From positions 74,501-138,500 of the forward strand of contig NZ_CP102428.1 in NCBI RefSeq assembly GCF_024652905.1: a stretch of 64,000 bases of DNA, given 5' to 3'. The position numbers and the translations under genes were made by a program. Under the pieces are notes generated by a model. The model worked only from the letters and a program-made list of their open reading frames with translations, did no database searches and was not told the DNA's origin. Below are positions 49,981 to 59,881 of the stretch, in pieces (the first letter of the stretch is position 1; every line of letters begins with the position of its first letter). The DNA comes from Pseudomonas oryzihabitans. Lineage in GTDB: Bacteria > Pseudomonadota > Gammaproteobacteria > Pseudomonadales > Pseudomonadaceae.

Positions 49981-50769
49981 GTGCTGCACAACATCCGCGT
50001 CGTTCTGGTCAATACCAGCCATCCCGGCAATATCGGCGGTGCCGCCCGGGCAATGAAGAACATGGGCCTGTCGCGCCTCTATCTGGTCGATCCCGAGGAC
50101 TTTCCCAGCGGCGAGGCCAATGCCCGCGCGTCCGGGGCCAATGACGTGCTCGACGCCGCCATCGTGGTCGACACCCTGGAAGAGGCCCTGACCGGCTGCA
50201 GCCTGGTGCTGGGCACCAGCGCCCGCGACCGCCGCATCCCCTGGCCGCTGCTGGATCCGCGCGAATGCGCCACCACCTCCCTGGCCCAGGTGGAGCAGGG
50301 CGGCGAGGTGGCCCTGGTCTTCGGTCGCGAATACGCCGGCCTGACCAACGAAGAGTTGCAGCGCTGCCACTACCATGTGCACATCCCCTCGGATCCGGCC
50401 TTCGGCTCGCTCAATCTCGCCGCGGCGGTCCAGGTGCTGGTGTACGAGGTGCGCATGGCCTGGCTCGCGGCGCAGAACCAGCCGACCAAGATGAACAAGG
50501 TCGAAGCCACCGCCATGCTCAACACCCAGCCGGTGACGGTGGAGGAGCTGGAGCTCTACTACGAGCACCTGGAGCAGACCCTGGTGGAGATCGGCTTCCT
50601 CGATCCGGCCAAGCCGCGCCACCTGATGAGTCGGCTGCGGCGGCTCTACGGTCGTGCCGGCATCAGCAAGCTGGAAATGAACATCCTGCGCGGCATCCTC
50701 ACCGAAACCCAGAAGGCCGCCCGCGGCGAATCCCACCCGCGGACTATCCCCCCGATAGATAATGCCTGA
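49981..50769 (+). CDS. trmJ: tRNA (cytidine/uridine-2'-O-)-methyltransferase TrmJ
   Basis: 262 residues from GTG 49981 (LHNIRVVLVNTSHPGNIGGAARAMKNMG), with CGAGGATAGCCAC upstream. SPOUT-class enzyme methylating position 32 of tRNAs; the knot region includes VALVFGREYAGLTNEELQRCH and SLNLAAAVQVLVYE. The longer in-frame start overlaps the divergent suhB promoter. iscR follows directly; the cysE gene I expect between them in P. aeruginosa is absent. Confidence 0.94.
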   Translation: MLHNIRVVLVNTSHPGNIGGAARAMKNMGLSRLYLVDPEDFPSGEANARASGANDVLDAAIVVDTLEEALTGCSLVLGTSARDRRIPWPLLDPRECATTSLAQVEQGGEVALVFGREYAGLTNEELQRCHYHVHIPSDPAFGSLNLAAAVQVLVYEVRMAWLAAQNQPTKMNKVEATAMLNTQPVTVEELELYYEHLEQTLVEIGFLDPAKPRHLMSRLRRLYGRAGISKLEMNILRGILTETQKAARGESHPRTIPPIDNA

Positions 50770-50786
50770 GTGATTTGGTCGGTTTT

Positions 50787-50819
50787 AAAGTTGACCTTTT
50801 TTGTCGGGAATCCGATAAT
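50787..50819 (+). promoter_or_regulatory. iscR promoter with candidate IscR type 1 site
   Basis: -35 TTGACC (50791-50796), 17-bp spacer, -10 GATAAT (50814-50819). The sequence 50787-50811, with half-sites AAAGTTGACC and GTCGGGAAT, matches 20 of 25 positions of the type 1 IscR consensus from E. coli and covers the -35 and spacer. [2Fe-2S]-IscR bound here would repress the operon. Confidence 0.7.
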
Positions 50820-50853
50820 CAGGGTCATCCGATGCAACCCGCTCGAGTTCATC

Positions 50854-51351
50854 ATGAGACTGACCACCAAAGGCCGCTATGCCGTAACCGCCATGCTCGA
50901 CCTGGCGCTGCACGCCCAGCGGGGGCCGGTGTCGCTGGCCGACATTTCCGAGCGGCAGGGCATTTCGCTGTCCTATCTGGAGCAGCTGTTTGCCCGGCTG
51001 CGCCGCGGCGCGCTGGTCAACAGCGTACGCGGTCCCGGCGGCGGTTATCAGCTGGCGCGCGACATGGGCGGTATCCATGTGGCCCAGGTGATCGATGCCG
51101 TCAACGAATCCGTGGATGCCACCCGTTGCCAGGGCGGTGGGGGCTGTCACCAGGGTGATACCTGCCTGACCCATCACCTCTGGTGCGACCTGAGCGATCA
51201 GATCCACACCTTTTTGAGTGGCATCACCCTGGCCGACCTGGTCGCCCGCAACGAGATCCAGCAGGTGGCCAAGCGTCAGGACACCAAGGCCTGTGCCAGT
51301 AAGCAATCGCCCTTAGCGGTCGAAAAAATCGAAGCGTCCACCATCGACTGA
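50854..51351 (+). CDS. iscR: Fe-S cluster-responsive regulator IscR
   Basis: 165 residues from ATG 50854 ([21 protein letters not shown]). Rrf2-family winged helix; cluster ligands C92, C98 and C104 ([14 protein letters not shown]) plus a following His give the [2Fe-2S] site. In holo form it represses the isc operon. First gene of iscRSUA-hscBA-fdx-iscX, with a promoter and candidate operator just upstream. Confidence 0.96.
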   Translation: MRLTTKGRYAVTAMLDLALHAQRGPVSLADISERQGISLSYLEQLFARLRRGALVNSVRGPGGGYQLARDMGGIHVAQVIDAVNESVDATRCQGGGGCHQGDTCLTHHLWCDLSDQIHTFLSGITLADLVARNEIQQVAKRQDTKACASKQSPLAVEKIEASTID

Positions 51352-51382
51352 GCAGAGACGCCCGTCTGATTAGGAGTAACCG

Positions 51383-52597
51383 ATGAAATTGCCGATCTAC
51401 CTAGACTATTCCGCCACCACGCCCGTCGATCCGCGCGTCGCTCAGAAGATGAGCGAGTGCCTGCTGGTGGACGGCAACTTTGGCAACCCCGCATCGCGCT
51501 CCCACCTGTTCGGCTGGAAGGCCGAGGAAGCTGTGGAAAACGCCCGTCGTCAGGTGGCCGAACTGGTCAACGCCGACCCGCGCGAGATCGTCTGGACCTC
51601 CGGTGCCACCGAGTCCGACAACCTGGCCATCAAGGGCGCCGCGCACTTCTACCAGAACAAGGGCAAGCACCTGATCACCTCCAAGATCGAGCACAAGGCG
51701 GTGTTGGACACCACCCGCCAGCTCGAGCGCGAAGGCTTCGAGGTGACCTATCTCGAGCCGGGCGAAGACGGCCTGATCACCCCCGACATGGTCGAGGCGG
51801 CCCTGCGTGACGACACCACCCTGGTGTCCATCATGCACGTCAACAACGAGATCGGTACCGTCAACGACATCGCCGCCATCGGCGAGCTGACCCGTTCCCG
51901 TGGCGTGCTCTTCCATGTCGACGCCGCCCAGTCCACCGGCAAGGTCGAGATCGATCTGGAAAAGCTCAAGGTCGATATGATGTCCTTCTCGGCGCACAAG
52001 ACCTATGGTCCCAAGGGCATTGGCGCCCTCTACGTTCGCCGCAAGCCGCGCGTCCGTATCGAAGCCCAGACCCACGGCGGTGGCCATGAGCGTGGCATGC
52101 GTTCGGGTACCCTGGCGACCCACCAGATCGTCGGCATGGGCGAGGCCTTCCGCATCGCCAAGGAAGAGATGGTCCAGGAAAATGCCCGCATTAAGGCCCT
52201 GAGCGATCGCTTCTACCGTCAGTTCGAAGGCCTGGAAGAGGTCTACCTGAACGGCAGCCTGATTCATCGTGTGCCGCACAACCTGAACCTGAGCTTCAAC
52301 TACGTCGAAGGCGAGTCGCTGATCATGGCGCTCAAGGACCTGGCGGTCTCGTCCGGTTCGGCCTGTACCTCGGCGTCCCTGGAGCCGTCCTACGTCCTGC
52401 GTGCCCTGGGCCGCAACGACGAGCTGGCGCACAGCTCCATCCGCTTCACCTTCGGCCGCTTCACCACCGAAGAAGACGTTGACTACGCCGCGAGCAAGGT
52501 CACCGAAGCCGTCAACAAGTTGCGCGAATTGTCTCCGCTGTGGGACATGTTCAAAGAAGGCGTAGACCTGAGTCAGGTCGAGTGGCAAGCCCACTGA
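51383..52597 (+). CDS. iscS: cysteine desulfurase IscS
   Basis: 404 residues. PLP enzyme that takes sulfur from cysteine. PLP lysine K206 in [10 protein letters not shown]; the persulfide-forming Cys is C328 in SGSACTSAS, exactly as in E. coli. ATG 51383 with TAGGAGTAACCG. Supplies sulfur to IscU and to tRNA thiolation. It could also mobilise selenium for the SelA pathway. Confidence 0.98.
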   Translation: MKLPIYLDYSATTPVDPRVAQKMSECLLVDGNFGNPASRSHLFGWKAEEAVENARRQVAELVNADPREIVWTSGATESDNLAIKGAAHFYQNKGKHLITSKIEHKAVLDTTRQLEREGFEVTYLEPGEDGLITPDMVEAALRDDTTLVSIMHVNNEIGTVNDIAAIGELTRSRGVLFHVDAAQSTGKVEIDLEKLKVDMMSFSAHKTYGPKGIGALYVRRKPRVRIEAQTHGGGHERGMRSGTLATHQIVGMGEAFRIAKEEMVQENARIKALSDRFYRQFEGLEEVYLNGSLIHRVPHNLNLSFNYVEGESLIMALKDLAVSSGSACTSASLEPSYVLRALGRNDELAHSSIRFTFGRFTTEEDVDYAASKVTEAVNKLRELSPLWDMFKEGVDLSQVEWQAH

Positions 52598-52624
52598 CCC
52601 ACCCTGATAAGCGAGGATTGAACC

Positions 52625-53011
52625 ATGGCATACAGTGAAAAGGTCATCGACCACTACGAAAACCCGCGCAACGTCGGCAAGTTCGATGCGGCCGATCCCG
52701 ATGTCGGCACCGGCATGGTCGGCGCTCCGGCCTGTGGCGACGTGATGCGTCTGCAGATCAAGGTCAACGAGCAGGGCATCATCGAAGATGCCAAGTTCAA
52801 GACCTACGGCTGTGGCTCCGCCATCGCCTCCAGCTCCCTGGCCACCGAGTGGATGAAGGGCAAGAGCATCGAGGAAGCGGCGTCGATCAAGAACAGCATG
52901 ATCGCCGAAGAACTTGCTCTGCCGCCGGTGAAGATCCACTGCTCGGTACTCGCCGAAGACGCCATCAAGGCGGCGGTCAGCGACTACAAGCAGAAGAAAG
53001 GCCTGCTCTAA
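52625..53011 (+). CDS. iscU: Fe-S cluster scaffold IscU
   Basis: 128 residues. Cluster ligands C37 (GAPACGD), C63 (YGCGSA) and C106; the LPPVKIHC segment at 99-106 is the HscA recognition site. ATG 52625. 27 bp after iscS, 9 bp before iscA. Confidence 0.98.
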   Translation: MAYSEKVIDHYENPRNVGKFDAADPDVGTGMVGAPACGDVMRLQIKVNEQGIIEDAKFKTYGCGSAIASSSLATEWMKGKSIEEAASIKNSMIAEELALPPVKIHCSVLAEDAIKAAVSDYKQKKGLL

Positions 53012-53020
53012 GGAGGAACC

Positions 53021-53344
53021 ATGGCGATCAGCATGACCGAGTCCGCCGCCCGCCACGTGCAGCGTTCCCTCGATGGACGCGGCAAGGGGGAGGGCATCCG
53101 CCTGGGCGTTCGTACCACGGGTTGCTCGGGGCTGGCCTACGTACTCGAGTTCGTCGATGAATTCGCGGCCGAGGACCAGGTGTTCGAAAGCCATGGCGTC
53201 AAGGTCATCATCGACCCCAAGAGCCTGGTCTACCTGGACGGCACCGAGCTGGATTTCGTGCGTGAAGGCCTCAACGAGGGCTTCAAGTTCAACAATCCCA
53301 ACGTGCGTGGCGAGTGTGGCTGCGGCGAAAGCTTCAACATCTGA
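53021..53344 (+). CDS. iscA: A-type Fe-S carrier IscA
   Basis: 107 residues. The three conserved cysteines are C35 (TTGCSG), C99 and C101 (GECGCGESF), the canonical positions. Carries or inserts clusters into target proteins. ATG 53021 with AAGGAGGAACC, a near-perfect ribosome binding site. Confidence 0.97.
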   Translation: MAISMTESAARHVQRSLDGRGKGEGIRLGVRTTGCSGLAYVLEFVDEFAAEDQVFESHGVKVIIDPKSLVYLDGTELDFVREGLNEGFKFNNPNVRGECGCGESFNI

Positions 53345-53352
53345 GGCCCGCC

Positions 53353-53874
53353 ATGGGTAAGCCCTGTCACTTCGCGCTGTTCGAGATCAAGCCCGCCTTC
53401 GAGATCGACCAGGCGGGTCTGGCCGCGCGCTATCGCGACCTGGCCCGCACGGTCCATCCGGATCGGTTCGCCGATGCGCCGGAACGCGAGCGGCGCCAGG
53501 CGCTGGAGCGGTCGGCCGAGCTCAACGAGGCCTATCACGTGCTGCGCGCGCCGTCGCGCCGCGCGCGTTATCTGCTGGAGCTCGAAGGTCACGAGATGCC
53601 GCTCGAGGCGACCATCCAGGACACCGATTTCCTCATGCAGCAATTGCAGTGGCGCGAGGAGTTGGAAGACCTGCAGGACGCCGGCGACAGCGCGGGCATT
53701 CCCGCCTTCCGCCAGCGCCTCAAGGAGGCGCAGCGCGACATCGAGCAGGCCTTCGCCGCGATCTGGCAGGACCCCGCCCAGCGCGAGTCTGCCGAACGCC
53801 TGGTCCGTCGCATGCAGTTTCTCGACAAGCTGGCCAGCGAGATCCGCCAGCTCGAAGAGCGTCTGGACGATTAA
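53353..53874 (+). CDS. hscB: J-type co-chaperone HscB
   Basis: 173 residues from ATG 53353. N-terminal J domain with HPDRF (H35-P36-D37). The C-terminal three-helix domain that binds IscU includes [15 protein letters not shown]. Brings IscU to HscA. Starts 8 bp after the iscA stop. Confidence 0.96.
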   Translation: MGKPCHFALFEIKPAFEIDQAGLAARYRDLARTVHPDRFADAPERERRQALERSAELNEAYHVLRAPSRRARYLLELEGHEMPLEATIQDTDFLMQQLQWREELEDLQDAGDSAGIPAFRQRLKEAQRDIEQAFAAIWQDPAQRESAERLVRRMQFLDKLASEIRQLEERLDD

Positions 53875-53919
53875 TCACAGGTGTCGCTCAGGCACCGACA
53901 ACCATAAGCCGACTAGCCA

Positions 53920-55779
53920 ATGGCTCTATTGCAGATAGCCGAACCCGGAATGGCGCCCAAGCCGCACCAGCGCAAGCTGGCGGTGGGCATCGATCTGGGC
54001 ACCACCAATTCCCTCGTGGCTGCCGTCCGCAGTGGCGTGGCCGAGACCCTGCCCGATCTGCGGGGCGAGGTGATCCTGCCCTCCGCCGTGCGCTATGCCG
54101 CCGATGGGGTGGACGTGGGGGCAGGCGCCAAGGCCGCTGCCGCCCAGGATCCCTTCAATACCATTCTCTCCGTCAAGCGCCTCATGGGGCGTGGCATCGC
54201 CGACGTCAAGCAGCTGGGCGAGCAGTTGCCCTATCGCTTCGTCGCCGGTGAGTCGGAAATGCCCTTCATCGATACCGCTGCTGGGCGCAAGAGTCCGGTG
54301 GAGGTCTCCGCCGACATCCTGCGGGTGCTGCGCGAGCGGGCCGAAGCCACCCTGGGTGGCGAACTGGTCGGCGCGGTCATCACCGTGCCGGCCTACTTCG
54401 ACGATGCCCAACGCCAGGCCACCAAGGACGCCGCCCGCTTCGCCGGACTGAACGTCCTGCGCCTGCTCAACGAGCCTACCGCGGCCGCCGTGGCCTATGG
54501 CTTGGACCGGGGCGAGGAGGGCGTGGTCGCCATCTACGACCTGGGTGGCGGCACCTTCGACATCTCCATCCTGCGCCTGACCCGCGGCGTCTTCGAAGTC
54601 ATGGCCACCGGTGGCGACAGCGCCCTGGGCGGTGATGACTTCGATCATGCCATCGCCGGCTGGATCGTCCAGCAGGCCGGGTTGTCCAGCGATCTGGATC
54701 CGGGCACCCAGCGGCGCCTGCTGCAGAGCGCCTGCGCGGCCAAGGAAGCCCTGTCGGCTGCCGAGCGCGTAGAGGTCAGCCATGGCGACTGGTCGGGCGT
54801 GCTGGAGCGCAGCACCTTCCAGGAACTCATCGCCCCGCTGGTGGCGCGCAGCCTCAAGGCCTGCCGCCGCGCCCTGCGTGATGCGGAAGTGGAGCCGGCG
54901 GAGATCGCTGCCGTAGTCATGGTCGGTGGCTCCACCCGCGTGCCCTATGTGCGCGAAGCCGTGGGCGAACTGTTCGAGTGCACCCCGCTCACCGACATCG
55001 ATCCGGATCGCGTGGTCGCCATCGGCGCGGCCCTGCAGGCCGATTCCCTAGCCGGCAATCGCGCCGGCGAAGAACTGCTGCTGCTGGACGTCATCCCGCT
55101 GTCCCTGGGTCTCGAGACCATGGGCGGCCTGATGGAGAAGATCATTCCACGCAACACCACCATTCCGGTGGCGCGGGGGCAGGACTTCACCACCTATCGC
55201 GACGGCCAGACCGCCATGCTGGTGCATGTGCTGCAAGGCGAGCGCGAACTGGTCAAGGACGCCCGCTCCCTGGCCCGTTTCGAATTGCGCGGCTTCCCGC
55301 CCATGGTCGCCGGTGCCGCCAAGATCCGCGTCACCTTCCAGGTCGATGCCGACGGCCTGCTCGGCGTCAGCGCCCGCGAGCTGTCCAGCGGCGTGGAAGC
55401 CAGCGTCCAGGTCAAGCCGTCCTACGGCCTGACCGACGGCGAGATCGCCAACATGCTGCAGGACTCCTTCCGTCATGCCGGTGACGACATGCAGGCCCGC
55501 GCGCTGCGCGAGCAGCAGGTCGAAGCGCGGCGGCTGATCGAGGCGGTCACCGCCGCGCTGGCCGCCGACGGCGAGCGCCTGCTGGACGCCGAGGAGCGTC
55601 AGGTGATCGAGCTGGAAATCGGCCAGTTGGCCGAGCTGCTGGACGCCACCGACCTCCAGGCGCTCGAAGACCAGACCAAGCGTCTTTCTCACGTAACCGA
55701 TGCCTTCGCCGCCCGGCGGATGAACGCCTCGGTCAAGGCGGCCCTGGCGGGTCGTCGTCTCAACGATATCGAGGAGTAG
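53920..55779 (+). CDS. hscA: Hsp70-type chaperone HscA
   Basis: 619 residues. N-terminal ATPase with [26 protein letters not shown] and [10 protein letters not shown]. The C-terminal substrate domain (from ~390) binds the LPPVK motif of IscU and drives cluster release. Start [10 protein letters not shown] at 53920 matches the conserved N-terminus, although its ribosome binding site is weak. 45 bp after hscB. Confidence 0.97.
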   Translation: MALLQIAEPGMAPKPHQRKLAVGIDLGTTNSLVAAVRSGVAETLPDLRGEVILPSAVRYAADGVDVGAGAKAAAAQDPFNTILSVKRLMGRGIADVKQLGEQLPYRFVAGESEMPFIDTAAGRKSPVEVSADILRVLRERAEATLGGELVGAVITVPAYFDDAQRQATKDAARFAGLNVLRLLNEPTAAAVAYGLDRGEEGVVAIYDLGGGTFDISILRLTRGVFEVMATGGDSALGGDDFDHAIAGWIVQQAGLSSDLDPGTQRRLLQSACAAKEALSAAERVEVSHGDWSGVLERSTFQELIAPLVARSLKACRRALRDAEVEPAEIAAVVMVGGSTRVPYVREAVGELFECTPLTDIDPDRVVAIGAALQADSLAGNRAGEELLLLDVIPLSLGLETMGGLMEKIIPRNTTIPVARGQDFTTYRDGQTAMLVHVLQGERELVKDARSLARFELRGFPPMVAGAAKIRVTFQVDADGLLGVSARELSSGVEASVQVKPSYGLTDGEIANMLQDSFRHAGDDMQARALREQQVEARRLIEAVTAALAADGERLLDAEERQVIELEIGQLAELLDATDLQALEDQTKRLSHVTDAFAARRMNASVKAALAGRRLNDIEE

Positions 55780-55786
55780 TTCCATC

Positions 55787-56125
55787 ATGCCGCAGATCAC
55801 CCTGCTGCCCCACGCCGAGCACTGCCCCGAGGGCGCAGTCTTCGAAGCCAGCGAAGGCGAAACCATCATCGCCGCGGCCATGCGCAACGGCATCGACATC
55901 GAGCACGCCTGCGAGATGTCCTGTGCCTGCACCACCTGTCACGTAGTCGTCCAAGAAGGCTTCGATTCCCTCGAGCCTTCCGATGAACTCGAAGACGACA
56001 TGCTGGACAAGGCCTGGGGCCTGGAAATGCGTTCGCGCCTGTCCTGCCAGGCGGTAGTTGGCAGCGAAGACCTGGTGGTGGAGATTCCGCGCTACACCAT
56101 CAACCAGGTTTCCGAAGGTCACTGA
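55787..56125 (+). CDS. fdx: [2Fe-2S] ferredoxin, ISC type
   Basis: 112 residues. Adrenodoxin-like with ligands C42, C48, C51 and C87; C46 is the additional conserved Cys of ISC ferredoxins. Donates electrons for cluster assembly on IscU. ATG 55787, 7 bp after hscA. Confidence 0.97.
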   Translation: MPQITLLPHAEHCPEGAVFEASEGETIIAAAMRNGIDIEHACEMSCACTTCHVVVQEGFDSLEPSDELEDDMLDKAWGLEMRSRLSCQAVVGSEDLVVEIPRYTINQVSEGH

Positions 56126-56136
56126 GGACAGCTGTC

Positions 56137-56337
56137 ATGGCACTGAAATGGACCGATGTGCTGGATATCGCCATCGAACTCAACGACGCCCATCCCGACG
56201 TGGATCCGCGCTACGTGAACTTCGTCAAGCTGCGTAACTGGGTCGTGGACCTGCCGGAGTTCGACGACGATCCGCAGCGCGGTGGCGAGAAGGTACTGGA
56301 GGCCATCCAAGCCGCCTGGATCGACGAGTCCGCCTGA
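56137..56337 (+). CDS. iscX: IscX, ISC accessory protein
   Basis: 66 residues, small and acidic, [44 protein letters not shown]. Binds IscS and iron and modulates desulfurase activity in E. coli. Last gene of the operon; ATG 56137, 11 bp after fdx. A terminator-like hairpin follows. Confidence 0.95.
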   Translation: MALKWTDVLDIAIELNDAHPDVDPRYVNFVKLRNWVVDLPEFDDDPQRGGEKVLEAIQAAWIDESA

Positions 56338-56373
56338 CGCATCGCCCGTACCGCGCTACGCTTTTCACCGGGA

Positions 56374-56402
56374 CCCGCGTATAATCCGCGGGTTTCGTTT
56401 TT
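56374..56402 (+). terminator. terminator of isc operon, possibly overlapping the ndk promoter
   Basis: CCCGCG / CGCGGG stem with loop TATAATC, then TTTCGTTTTT. It ends the isc operon 37 bp after iscX. The loop is a perfect sigma70 -10 hexamer placed ~45 bp before the ndk ATG, so one sequence may act both ways; a good -35 is not evident. Confidence 0.7.
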
Positions 56403-56428
56403 GCTCTATTCTCACATTCGGAGTTCAC

Positions 56429-56860
56429 ATGTCTGTTCAACGTACCCTGTCGATCATCAAGCCCGATGCCGTATCCAAGAATGTCGTCGGTGAGATCGTC
56501 ACCCGCTTCGAGAAGGCTGGCCTGCGCGTCGTCGCTGCCAAGATGGTCCAGCTGTCCGAGCGCGAAGCCGGTGGCTTCTACGCCGAACACAAAGAGCGTC
56601 CCTTCTTCAAGGATCTGGTCTCCTTCATGACCTCCGGTCCGGTCGTGGTCCAGGTGCTGGAAGGCGACAACGCCATCGCCAAGAACCGTGAGCTGATGGG
56701 CGCCACCGATCCCAAGAAAGCCGACGCCGGTACCATCCGTGCCGACTTCGCTGTCTCCATCGACGAAAACGCCGTCCATGGTTCGGATTCCGAAGCGTCC
56801 GCCGCGCGCGAGATCTCCTACTTCTTCGCAGCCACCGAAGTCTGCGAGCGCATCCGCTAA
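56429..56860 (+). CDS. ndk: nucleoside diphosphate kinase
   Basis: 143 residues from ATG 56429 ([22 protein letters not shown]), CGGAG ribosome binding site. Balances NTP pools by phosphate transfer through the catalytic His in NAVHGSDS. The longer in-frame start reaches into iscX and is not supported. Confidence 0.97.
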   Translation: MSVQRTLSIIKPDAVSKNVVGEIVTRFEKAGLRVVAAKMVQLSEREAGGFYAEHKERPFFKDLVSFMTSGPVVVQVLEGDNAIAKNRELMGATDPKKADAGTIRADFAVSIDENAVHGSDSEASAAREISYFFAATEVCERIR

Positions 56861-56953
56861 GGATGAGCGCCGGCCAGGGAAGCGGCCAGCCCGCCTTCCT
56901 GGCATCGCCCGCGTCCTGCGCGGGCTTCAAACAGATTTCGTCGAGGTGATCCC

Positions 56954-58093
56954 ATGACCACAGCCACCGATAAGGTCAATCTGCTGGGCCTGACCCAGCC
57001 GCAACTCGAGTCGTTCTTCGAGTCCATCGGGGAGAAGCGCTTTCGCGCCGGCCAGGTCATGAAGTGGATCCATCACTTCGGCATCGATGATTTCGACGCC
57101 ATGAGCAACCTGGGCAAGGCGCTCAAGGAAAAGCTCAAGGCCGCCGCGGAGATCCGTGGCCCCGAGATCGTCAGCGAGGACATCTCCCGCGACGGCACCC
57201 GCAAGTGGGTGATCCGCGTCGCCTCCGGCAGCTGCGTCGAGACCGTCTACATTCCGCAGAACGGCCGTGGCACCCTGTGCGTGTCGTCCCAGGCCGGTTG
57301 CGCCTTGGACTGCAGCTTCTGCTCCACCGGCAAGCAGGGCTTCAACAGCAACCTCACCGCCGCCGAAGTGATCGGTCAGGTGTGGATCGCCAACAAGTCC
57401 TTTGGCAGCGTACCGGCCAAGATCGACCGCGCCATCACCAACGTGGTGATGATGGGCATGGGCGAACCGCTGCTGAACTTCGACAACGTCGTCGCCGCCA
57501 TGCGCATCATGATGGACGACCTGGGCTACGGCATCTCCAAGCGCAAGGTCACTCTGTCCACCTCGGGCGTGGTGCCGATGATCGAAGAGCTGGCCAAGCA
57601 CATCGACGTCTCCCTGGCGTTGTCGCTGCATGCACCCAACGACGAGTTGCGCAACGAGCTGGTCCCGATCAACCGCAAGTATCCCTTGGCCATGCTGCTC
57701 GATGCCTGCCAGAGATACATCCGGCAACTGGGCGAGAAGCGCGTCCTGACCATCGAGTACACCCTGCTCAAGGACGTCAACGACCTGCCCGAGCACGCCC
57801 TGCAGCTGATCGAGCTGCTGCGCAACGTGCCCTGCAAGATCAACCTGATCCCTTTCAATCCCTTCCCGCACTCCGGCTACGAGCGGCCGAGCAAGAACGC
57901 CACCCGCCGGTTCCAGGAGCTGCTGGTGCAGGCCGGTTTCAATGTCACGGTGCGGACCACCCGCGGTGACGACATCGATGCCGCCTGCGGCCAGCTGGTG
58001 GGGCAGGTCATGGACCGTACCCGCCGCAGCCAGCGTTACATCGCCGTTCGCCAGCTCGACGGTGCCGAAACCGTGACGCCGCTCCAGGGCTGA
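56954..58093 (+). CDS. rlmN: dual-specificity 23S rRNA / tRNA adenine-C2 methyltransferase RlmN
   Basis: 379 residues. Radical-SAM enzyme modifying A2503 of 23S rRNA and A37 of some tRNAs. Cluster motif C116xxxC120xxC123 ([11 protein letters not shown]). The [12 protein letters not shown] and [25 protein letters not shown] segments and a C-terminal catalytic Cys complete the family picture. ATG 56954 with GAGGTGATCCC. Needs the Fe-S clusters made by the adjacent operon. Confidence 0.97.
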   Translation: MTTATDKVNLLGLTQPQLESFFESIGEKRFRAGQVMKWIHHFGIDDFDAMSNLGKALKEKLKAAAEIRGPEIVSEDISRDGTRKWVIRVASGSCVETVYIPQNGRGTLCVSSQAGCALDCSFCSTGKQGFNSNLTAAEVIGQVWIANKSFGSVPAKIDRAITNVVMMGMGEPLLNFDNVVAAMRIMMDDLGYGISKRKVTLSTSGVVPMIEELAKHIDVSLALSLHAPNDELRNELVPINRKYPLAMLLDACQRYIRQLGEKRVLTIEYTLLKDVNDLPEHALQLIELLRNVPCKINLIPFNPFPHSGYERPSKNATRRFQELLVQAGFNVTVRTTRGDDIDAACGQLVGQVMDRTRRSQRYIAVRQLDGAETVTPLQG

Positions 58094-58103
58094 GGGCGCG
58101 ATC

Positions 58104-58874
58104 ATGGCGATCACGCGCTTTGCGGCTGTCGCGCTCGCCCTGGTGGTCGGTAGCCTGGCCGGCTGCGTGACCGAGGGTGACCGCAACCCCATGGATACCC
58201 GCCAGGGACGGATGCAGGCCCGTGATGCCTACATCCAGCTTGGCCTCGGCTATATCCAGCAGGGCAACACCGAACAAGCCAAGGTGCCGTTGAAGAAGGC
58301 CTTGGAACTGGATTCCTCCAGCGCCGACGCCCATGCCGCCCTCGGGCTGGTGTTCCAGGCCCAGGGCGAGACCGAACTGGCCGATCAGGAGTATCGCCTG
58401 GCCCTGCGCGAGCGGCCCCGCGATGCCCGCATCCTCAACAACTATGGCAGCTTCCTCTATGAGCAGGGGCGCTACAAGGATGCCTACGAACGCTTCACCC
58501 AGGCCGCCGAAGACAGCCTCTACCCCGAGCGCGCGCGGGTGTTCGAGAATCTCGGCCTGACGGCCTTGCGACTCAATCAGGTCGACTTGGGCAAGGAAAA
58601 TCTGGAAAAATCCCTGCGGCTGGATCGCAATCAGCCCAGGGCCCTGTTCGAATTGGCTCAATTGGCCTATCAGACGCGCGACTACGTGCCGTCTCGCAGC
58701 TATTACCAGGCCTTCAGCCAGCTCAGCCCCCAGGATGCCCGCAGCCTGTTGCTCGGGATCCGCCTCGCCGAGGTGTTCAACGATCGCAACACCGCCGCGA
58801 GCTATGCCCTGCAGCTGAAGCGCCTCTACCCGAACTCACCTGAATATCGTCAACTTCAGTCGGAGCAGAAATGA
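58104..58874 (+). CDS. pilF: type IV pilus biogenesis lipoprotein PilF/PilW
   Basis: 256 residues. Lipoprotein signal with lipobox LAGC (C21). Six or so tetratricopeptide repeats (for example DAYIQLGLGYIQQGNTEQAKVPLKKALELD). It is the outer-membrane pilotin needed for PilQ secretin assembly. ATG 58104, 10 bp after rlmN; overlaps rodZ by ATGA. Confidence 0.93.
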   Translation: MAITRFAAVALALVVGSLAGCVTEGDRNPMDTRQGRMQARDAYIQLGLGYIQQGNTEQAKVPLKKALELDSSSADAHAALGLVFQAQGETELADQEYRLALRERPRDARILNNYGSFLYEQGRYKDAYERFTQAAEDSLYPERARVFENLGLTALRLNQVDLGKENLEKSLRLDRNQPRALFELAQLAYQTRDYVPSRSYYQAFSQLSPQDARSLLLGIRLAEVFNDRNTAASYALQLKRLYPNSPEYRQLQSEQK

Positions 58875-59854
58875 CCGCAGTGCAATCCGAAGCGGTACAC
58901 GCCGGACGGGGCAATCCCGGTGAGATCTTGCGTCAGAAGCGACTGGCGCTTGGCTGGAGCCAGGCGCAGGTCGCCCAGAATCTCAATCTCAGCGAGCGCA
59001 TCATCGAGCAGCTCGAGTCCGGCAACTATCTGCAGATGCCGGGGCACACCTTCGCCCGTGGCTACACCAAGGCCTATGGCAAGCTGCTGGGCCTGGACCA
59101 GGTCGAACTGGTGCGTACCTTCGACAGCTACACCGGCACCGATGCCAAGGGCAGCACCGTGCACAGCCTGGGCCGCCTCGACGAGCCGGTGCGGCTGTCG
59201 CGCAATGTCCTCAGATTCGTCAGTTTCGTCCTGGTGGTGCTGATCATCGCCATGGGTCTGTTCTGGTGGCAGGAGCGCAGTCGTCAGACTTCCAGCAGCA
59301 GCGCCGTGAGCATGGAGCATGTCGAGGTCGAGGGTGCCGACGGCAAGACCGAGATCCATCCCATCGACGAGCCGGAAGAACAGACCCCAGTCACTGCTCA
59401 GCAGCCCGCCGTCACCCTGCCGTCTCCGGTAGGCACGCCGACGCCGGATGCCAATGCCGTGGCCGCCATGACCACCCCGACCGCCGCGCCCACCCCGACT
59501 CCGGCCCCGGCCAGCGGTTCGAGCACGTCCACCCCTCCGGCGCCGGCTGCAACGGCGCCTGCCGCCCCGGCCACCGCGCCTGCCGCAGCGCCCGTCGCCG
59601 GCAGCGACAGCCTCAACATCCGCTTCACCGCCAACTGCTGGACGCAGGTCAGCGACGGTACCGGCAAGATCCTTTTCAGCGGCGTGAAAAAGGGCGGCGA
59701 GAGCCTCGACTACGCCTCGATCAAGGCGCCGGTCAACATCCGTCTCGGCTTCGCTCGCGGTGCCCAGATCACCTACAACGGCCAGGTCGTCGACCTCGCG
59801 CCTTACACCAAGGGCGAGACCGCCCGCATCAAACTCGGTCAGGCCGGACAATGA
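58871..59854 (+). CDS. rodZ: cytoskeleton protein RodZ
   Basis: 327 residues. Cytoplasmic helix-turn-helix domain (ILRQKRLALGWSQAQVAQNLNLSERIIEQLESGNY) that binds MreB, and one membrane helix near 118-136 (FVSFVLVVLIIAMGLFW). An Ala/Pro/Thr-rich linker (~175-240) and a C-terminal periplasmic DUF4115 domain (LNIRFTANCWTQVSDGTGKILFSG) follow. Sets rod shape. Overlaps pilF. Confidence 0.92.
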   Translation: MTAVQSEAVHAGRGNPGEILRQKRLALGWSQAQVAQNLNLSERIIEQLESGNYLQMPGHTFARGYTKAYGKLLGLDQVELVRTFDSYTGTDAKGSTVHSLGRLDEPVRLSRNVLRFVSFVLVVLIIAMGLFWWQERSRQTSSSSAVSMEHVEVEGADGKTEIHPIDEPEEQTPVTAQQPAVTLPSPVGTPTPDANAVAAMTTPTAAPTPTPAPASGSSTSTPPAPAATAPAAPATAPAAAPVAGSDSLNIRFTANCWTQVSDGTGKILFSGVKKGGESLDYASIKAPVNIRLGFARGAQITYNGQVVDLAPYTKGETARIKLGQAGQ

Positions 59855-59881
59855 CGTCCGGCGACCCCATGGGAAACCAGC

